NCBI GenBank assembly: GCA_963781775.1
Contig: CAWAHE010000028.1
Coordinates: 62,001-126,000, forward strand
Origin: CAVSRC01 sp963781775
Lineage (GTDB): Bacteria > Pseudomonadota > Alphaproteobacteria > Rhizobiales > Kaistiaceae
Length of the DNA: 64,000 nt
Reading direction: 5' to 3'
Position numbers and translations under genes: made by a program. The stretch's first letter is position 1. Each line of letters starts with the position of its first letter. Shown in pieces: positions 60,060-64,000 of the stretch. The notes beneath the pieces are model-generated. The model searched no databases. It was not told the origin of the DNA and saw only the letters and a program-made list of their open reading frames with translations.

Positions 60060-60826
60060 TAGGTCGCCTCCAGCACGACAGCCTTGCCCTCCCCGGCATC
60101 GCGCACGGGTTCTTCACGCGCCAAGGCGGCGTTTCGGACGGACTCTATGCCAGCCTCAATTGCGGGGTCGGATCGAATGACCCACGCGACCGCGTATTGG
60201 AGAATCGCGCGCGCGTGGCGCAGGCGCTGGGTGTCGGCGCGGAGAACTTGGCGACGCCCCATCAGGTGCACAGCGCCGACACGGTGGTGGTCGAGACCGC
60301 GTGGCAGCCGGGTCATGGACCGAGGGCCGACGCGGTGGTCACCGACCGGCCGGGCGTGGCGCTCGGCGTCGGCGCCGCGGACTGCGGACCGATCCTCTTC
60401 GCTGACGCTGAGGCGCGCGTGATCGGTGCGGCGCACGCCGGGTGGCGCGGATCGCTCGCCGGTGTCGGCGAATCGGCGATCGCCGCAATGGAGACGCTGG
60501 GCGCGCGGCGCGAGCGCATCGTCGCCGTGCTCGGTCCCTCGATCTCGCAGGCGAATTACGAGGTCGGACCGGAGGTCGTCGCGCGCTTCGTCGCTAACGA
60601 TCCGGCCAACGACCGCTACTTCAGGCCTTCGGCGCGGCCAGGGCATTCCATGTTCGATTTGCCCGGCTATACCGTGGCGCGACTGAACGCCGCGGGCGTC
60701 ACCGCCGCCAGCATGAATCTCTGCACCTACGCCGACCCGCAGCGCTTCTTCTCCTACCGGCGCGCGACACATCTTGGTGAACCGGACTACGGGCGGCTGC
60801 TTTCAGCGATTGTGCTCACGCCTTAA
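60056..60826 (+). CDS. pgeF: Peptidoglycan editing factor PgeF (laccase-domain DUF152/YfiH)
   Basis: 256 residues with the purine/YfiH zinc site: TPHQVHSAD (His), ADCGPILFAD (Cys) and GAAHAGWRGSLAG (His), plus the GVGSNDPRDRVLENR loop. In E. coli PgeF removes wrongly loaded L-Ser from UDP-MurNAc; related enzymes act on adenosine. It closes the lgt operon (four-base overlap). Confidence 0.92.
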   Translation: MIGRLQHDSLALPGIAHGFFTRQGGVSDGLYASLNCGVGSNDPRDRVLENRARVAQALGVGAENLATPHQVHSADTVVVETAWQPGHGPRADAVVTDRPGVALGVGAADCGPILFADAEARVIGAAHAGWRGSLAGVGESAIAAMETLGARRERIVAVLGPSISQANYEVGPEVVARFVANDPANDRYFRPSARPGHSMFDLPGYTVARLNAAGVTAASMNLCTYADPQRFFSYRRATHLGEPDYGRLLSAIVLTP

Positions 60827-60940
60827 GCAGGTTGACCCGTTGCCGCCCGGCCCCGGCGTTGCTACAAGGCCGCGGCGTCATCCAATTGTCGCTTAGCCGG
60901 ATTCGGCCCCCCGGCGCGGCCACCCACCACGGACGCCGTC

Positions 60941-61873
60941 ATGAAACTCGTCGCCGGGAACTCCAACCGTCCCCTCGCCGAAGCGATCGCGGCTTATCTC
61001 GAGATACCGCTCGCCAAATGCTCGGTCAGGCGCTTTGCCGACCAGGAAATCTTCGTCGAAATCCAGGAAAACGTGCGCGGCGAGGATGTGTTCGTCATCC
61101 AGTCGACGAGCTACCCGGTCAACGACAACATGATGGAACTGCTGATCATCATGGATGCCGCCCGGCGCTCGTCTGCCCGCCGGATCACCGCCGTGCTGCC
61201 CTATTTCGGCTATGCCCGGCAGGACCGGCGCGCCACCGGCCGAACGCCGATCTCGGCAAAACTGGTCGCCAACCTGATCACGGAAGCCGGCGCCCACCGC
61301 GTGCTGACGCTCGACCTTCACGCCGGGCAGATCCAGGGCTTCTTCGACATCCCGACCGACAATCTCTTCTCGGTGCCGGTGATGAGCCGGGACATCAAGG
61401 CGCACCATGACCTCCGCAACGTCATGGTGGTCTCGCCGGACGTCGGCGGCGTGGTGCGCGCCCGCGCGCTCGCCAAGCGCATCGATGCGCCGCTCGCCAT
61501 CGTCGACAAGCGCCGCGAGCGCCCCGGCGAGGCGGAGGTGATGAATATCATCGGCGACGTCTCCGGCCGGCGCTGCATTCTCTTCGACGACATCGTCGAT
61601 TCCGGCGGAACGCTGTGCAACGCCGCCGAGGCGCTGATGGACGCCGGCGCTGCGTCGGTGGCCGCCTATATCACGCACGGCGTACTCTCCGGCGGCGCCG
61701 TCGCCCGCGTCACCGCATCCCGCCTCGAGGAACTGGTGATCACCGACTCGATCCAGCCGACCGAGGCGGTGCTGGCGGCGCCTAATATCCGGGTCACCCC
61801 GATCGCCGCCTTGATTGGAGAGGCGATCGCGCGCACGGCGAGCGAAAAGTCGGTCTCCAGCCTGTTCGACTAG
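60941..61873 (+). CDS. prs: Ribose-phosphate pyrophosphokinase
   Basis: 310 residues: FADQEIFVEIQENVRGEDVF, GYARQDRR, metal/substrate DLHAGQIQGFFDIP and the PRPP-binding CILFDDIVDSGGTLCNA loop. It makes PRPP from ribose 5-phosphate and ATP for nucleotide, His and Trp synthesis. Full family length. Followed by a GC hairpin, then rplY. Confidence 0.97.
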   Translation: MKLVAGNSNRPLAEAIAAYLEIPLAKCSVRRFADQEIFVEIQENVRGEDVFVIQSTSYPVNDNMMELLIIMDAARRSSARRITAVLPYFGYARQDRRATGRTPISAKLVANLITEAGAHRVLTLDLHAGQIQGFFDIPTDNLFSVPVMSRDIKAHHDLRNVMVVSPDVGGVVRARALAKRIDAPLAIVDKRRERPGEAEVMNIIGDVSGRRCILFDDIVDSGGTLCNAAEALMDAGAASVAAYITHGVLSGGAVARVTASRLEELVITDSIQPTEAVLAAPNIRVTPIAALIGEAIARTASEKSVSSLFD

Positions 61874-61884
61874 GCCCGAGCCCT

Positions 61885-61919
61885 CCGGGCCGCCCCTGTG
61901 GCCCGGAAAGAGCCTTTTT
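61885..61919 (+). terminator. Possible prs terminator hairpin
   Basis: Arms CCGGGCC and GGCCCGG around an eight-base loop, then AAAGAGCC and TTTTT. The T-run is eight bases away from the stem, so termination strength is doubtful. Confidence 0.4.
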
Positions 61920-62027
61920 GGCCGGCCTCGCCGGTTTGCCTTTTCCCCCCGCCTCCCCTATAAGCCCGCCTGCCGCGCCGACACCCCTGGAGGCACGCGG
62001 CAGCAAGCAAACTCAAGGAGTTGTCCG

Positions 62028-62756
62028 ATGGGCGCCACTTACGAGCTCTCGGCGACGGTTCGCGAGAAGGTGGGCAAGGGGGCCGCCCGCTCGGTTCGTC
62101 GTCAAGGCATGATTCCCGCCGTTATCTACGGCGGCAACAAACCCCCGATTACCATCAGCCTGCCCGGCCAGGAACTTTTCCTGAAGATCCACGGCGGCGG
62201 CTTCTATACGACGCTGGCGACCATCGCGGTCGACGGCGAGAAGATCCAGGCCATCCCGCGCGACTACCAGCTCGACCCGGTGAGCGACAAGCCGGTGCAC
62301 GTCGACTTCCTGCGCGTGACGCCGGATTCGACGATCACCATCGACGTGCCGGTGCAGTTCATCAACGAGAGCCAGGCGCCCGGCATCAAGCGTGGCGGCG
62401 TGCTCAACGTCGTGCGCCACCGCGTCTCGGTAATCTGCCGCGCCAACTCGATCCCCGAGCGCATTGTCGCCGATCTCACCGGTCTCGACATCAACGACTC
62501 GCTGCACATCTCCACCGTCACCCTGCCGGAAGGCGTGCGCCCGACCATCAAGCGCGATTTCACCATCGCGACGGTCGCAGCACCTGCCGGCGTCAAGGAA
62601 GAGATGCGCGCCGCCGCGGAAGCCGCAATCGCCGCCAAGGCTGCTGCGGAAGCGGCCGCCGAAGCCGGACCCGAGGCCGCCGCGCCCACGGGTGCACCGG
62701 CCGCGCCGGGTTCCGCCCCGGCCGCCGCCGCCAAGCCGGAGGCCGCGAAGAAGTAA
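62028..62756 (+). CDS. rplY: 50S ribosomal protein L25/CTC
   Basis: 242 residues. The L25 N-terminal domain (SATVREKVGKGAARSVRRQG, IPAVIYGG) is followed by the CTC TL5-like beta domain (PVHVDFLRVTPDSTITIDVPV; INDSLHISTVTLPEG), then an Ala/Pro/Glu/Lys-rich tail (from about residue 190), which is disordered and common in alphaproteobacteria. It binds 5S rRNA. AAGGAG precedes ATG 62028. Pairing with pth downstream is a classic arrangement. Confidence 0.95.
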   Translation: MGATYELSATVREKVGKGAARSVRRQGMIPAVIYGGNKPPITISLPGQELFLKIHGGGFYTTLATIAVDGEKIQAIPRDYQLDPVSDKPVHVDFLRVTPDSTITIDVPVQFINESQAPGIKRGGVLNVVRHRVSVICRANSIPERIVADLTGLDINDSLHISTVTLPEGVRPTIKRDFTIATVAAPAGVKEEMRAAAEAAIAAKAAAEAAAEAGPEAAAPTGAPAAPGSAPAAAAKPEAAKK

Positions 62757-62792
62757 CTCCGGGATCTCCCGGTCAACGGAGCGAGCCCGCAC

Positions 62793-63512
62793 ATGCTCCT
62801 CATCGTCGGCCTCGGCAATCCCGGCGCGGAATATCAGCGCCACCGGCACAATGTCGGCTTCATGGCCGTCGACACGATCCATATCCGCCACGGCTTCTCG
62901 CCGTGGCGGCGTCGTTTTCAGGGCGAGGTTTCGGAAGGAACGCTCGCCGGCGAAAAGGTCTTGCTGGTCAAGCCGCAGACCTACATGAACGAGTCCGGCC
63001 GTTCGGTTCAGACCGCCACCGCTTTCTACAAGCTTCAGCCCGAGAATGTCGTCGTCATCCACGACGAGGTCGACCTGCCGCCCGGCAAGACGCGCGTGAA
63101 GACCGGCGGCGGCGCTGCCGGCCACAACGGCCTGCGCTCAATCGACGGGGCGATCGGCGACGGCTACCGCCGCGTGCGGGTCGGCGTCGGGCATCCCGGC
63201 GTCAAGGAAGCCGTGCCGCACTACGTGCTTCACGACTTCGCCAAGGACGACAAGGAATGGCTGGTGCCGCTCCTCGACGCGATCGCCGACAACGCCGCCC
63301 TGCTCGCCGAGAACAAGGATTCCACCTTCGCCAACCGGCTCCATGCGGCGCTGGGTGACGACGAGAAGCCGGGCAAGAAAGCCAAGCCGGTGAAGGACTT
63401 GCGCGAGAAGGCGGAATCAAGTCCGCAGGCACCTCAAGCAAAGCCTGAAGACAGCGGCAAGCCGCATGAAGGCGCCCTCGCCCGCGGCCTGAAGAAGCTG
63501 TTCGGCGGCTAA
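62793..63512 (+). CDS. pth: Peptidyl-tRNA hydrolase
   Basis: 239 residues: IVGLGNPGAEYQRHRHNVGF (catalytic His in RHNVGF), KPQTYMNESGRSV, VIHDEVDLPPGKTRVK and GGGAAGHNGLRSID. It releases tRNA from dropped-off peptidyl-tRNA. A 45-residue charged C-terminal tail (from about 190) extends past the bacterial norm. The stop overlaps the stop of the convergent DUF1850 gene. Confidence 0.96.
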   Translation: MLLIVGLGNPGAEYQRHRHNVGFMAVDTIHIRHGFSPWRRRFQGEVSEGTLAGEKVLLVKPQTYMNESGRSVQTATAFYKLQPENVVVIHDEVDLPPGKTRVKTGGGAAGHNGLRSIDGAIGDGYRRVRVGVGHPGVKEAVPHYVLHDFAKDDKEWLVPLLDAIADNAALLAENKDSTFANRLHAALGDDEKPGKKAKPVKDLREKAESSPQAPQAKPEDSGKPHEGALARGLKKLFGG

Positions 63513-63865
63513 GGGCACGCTTCCAGCACGATCGGATCGCCGCCCTTGCCGCCGAGGTCGCGGCAGGCGCCATCGGCGCAGAGGTGCCACGCACCAGCCG
63601 CACCGGAATCGCCGAGCAGCACGCGTTTCTGTGGCGGAACGTGTGGGTGATAGACCCAGCCGCTGCCATCGAAAACCGAGCCGTCGGGCGGGTCCATGCC
63701 GGCGCCCGAACCTTCGACACGCGCTTGCGTGACGACCAGCCCGGCCGGCGTCACCTGCCAGTGCTCGGTCCAGACGATCTTCTCGACGGAGTGGGTCCAC
63801 CACAGCGTGAACGCGGCGACGGCGAGCGTCGCGACCTTGCCGCCGGCGAGGATGCACAGGCTCAT
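63509..63865 (-). CDS. DUF1850 protein (TAXI-TRAP partner)
   Basis: 118 residues: hydrophobic N-terminus (VATLAVAAFTLWW), then HWQVTPAGLVVTQARVEGSG, GMDPPDGSVFDGSGWVYHP and GAWHLCADGACRDLGGKGG, the DUF1850 pattern with three Cys in the C-terminal part. DUF1850 genes accompany TRAP-TAXI permeases, and here the ATGA of the upstream permease stop supports this. Its start overlaps that stop by four bases. Confidence 0.9.
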   Translation of the reverse strand: MSLCILAGGKVATLAVAAFTLWWTHSVEKIVWTEHWQVTPAGLVVTQARVEGSGAGMDPPDGSVFDGSGWVYHPHVPPQKRVLLGDSGAAGAWHLCADGACRDLGGKGGDPIVLEACP

Positions 63866-64000
63866 GCCGGCGCGACCGGAGCCGCCCGCCGCGCCCGCCA
63901 GTAGTGCTGGATGAGGAAGACCGCGGCGAGCGCGAAGCCGGCTTCATCGGTTGCCGGCAGCGCCGCCACCAGCGAGAAGGCGGCAAGCGTGGCGAACCCG
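63862..64000 (-). CDS. C-terminal end of a TRAP transporter permease (TAXI type), cut by window
   Basis: The frame runs from the edge to TGA at 63864-63862, showing 45 residues (LAAFSLVAALPATDEAGFAL ... QHYWRARRAAPVAPA): one hydrophobic helix, an acidic loop typical of the last turn of fused TRAP permeases, and a basic tail. The assignment depends mainly on the adjoining DUF1850 gene, which commonly follows TAXI-TRAP fused permeases. The rest of the gene is outside the window. Confidence 0.65.
   Translation of the reverse strand, partial: GFATLAAFSLVAALPATDEAGFALAAVFLIQHYWRARRAAPVAPA

Noticed and set aside
1..64000. tRNA, rRNA and other stable RNA genes
   Set aside because: No convincing T-arm, anticodon arm or rRNA core sequence was recognised on either strand; small regulatory RNAs cannot be excluded by eye.

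Overview
The window is high-GC bacterial chromosome with densely packed genes. It reads as an alphaproteobacterium of the order Hyphomicrobiales (Rhizobiales), probably near Bradyrhizobiaceae/Xanthobacteraceae. The supporting traits are a single-domain FrcA-like sugar ATPase, a DUF1127 protein, a MarR-OmpR-kinase (PetP/PetR-like) operon, a UvrB with a long C-terminal tail, and the 32-bp palindrome whose translations give the familiar spurious peptide MDGRDKPGHD. The genus is not determined. No rRNA, tRNA, CRISPR array, transposase or prophage was seen.

Layout. 1-5.8 kb: aspartate aminotransferase (cut by the window edge), a COG4091 SAF-domain dehydrogenase, a GT87/GT2 lipid-linked glycosylation pair and a glutathione transferase. 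5.8-9.9 kb: a sugar ABC importer split over two strands. 9.9-13 kb: modE-modABC molybdate uptake with a perfect ModE operator. 13-17.6 kb: RlpA, DUF72, DUF1697, small proteins, then a repeat-rich stretch where a GIY-YIG nuclease gene sits tightly between inverted copies of a 32-bp palindrome. 17.6-19.6 kb: a lower-GC accessory island with tcmP, its DUF5131 three-Cys partner and a small unknown gene. 19.7-25.6 kb: an MFS exporter, a PAS-PAS-GGDEF-EAL protein with a duplicated PAS unit, a BTAD/TPR regulator and DUF1127. 25.6-33 kb: uvrB, MFS, aldo/keto reductase, DUF4396 and small secreted proteins.

33-46 kb: a DUF1800/DUF1501 pair (DUF1800 frameshifted), a Met-rich cupredoxin, zntB-mscS, a FAD disulfide reductase with an apparent start-proximal frameshift, a 26-residue Lys/Ala peptide gene, about 1.1 kb with no recognisable gene, an SH3 protein, dienelactone hydrolase, an SQR-like flavoprotein and a cold-shock gene. 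46-52 kb: ilvE diverging from a MarR-response regulator-kinase operon, then RraA and a NYN/OST-HTH protein. 52-64 kb: csaA, rhomboid-like, TetR, proC, GNAT, YbjN, UbiK, LysE, the overlapping lgt-MidA-pgeF operon, prs, rplY-pth, and the end of a TAXI-TRAP permease with DUF1850.

Most of the window is core metabolism and envelope or translation housekeeping. The two places with the clearest accessory character are the tcmP-DUF5131 island and the palindrome-bracketed GIY-YIG gene. Two gene disruptions are each explained by one extra base in a short homopolymer, so they could be assembly errors.
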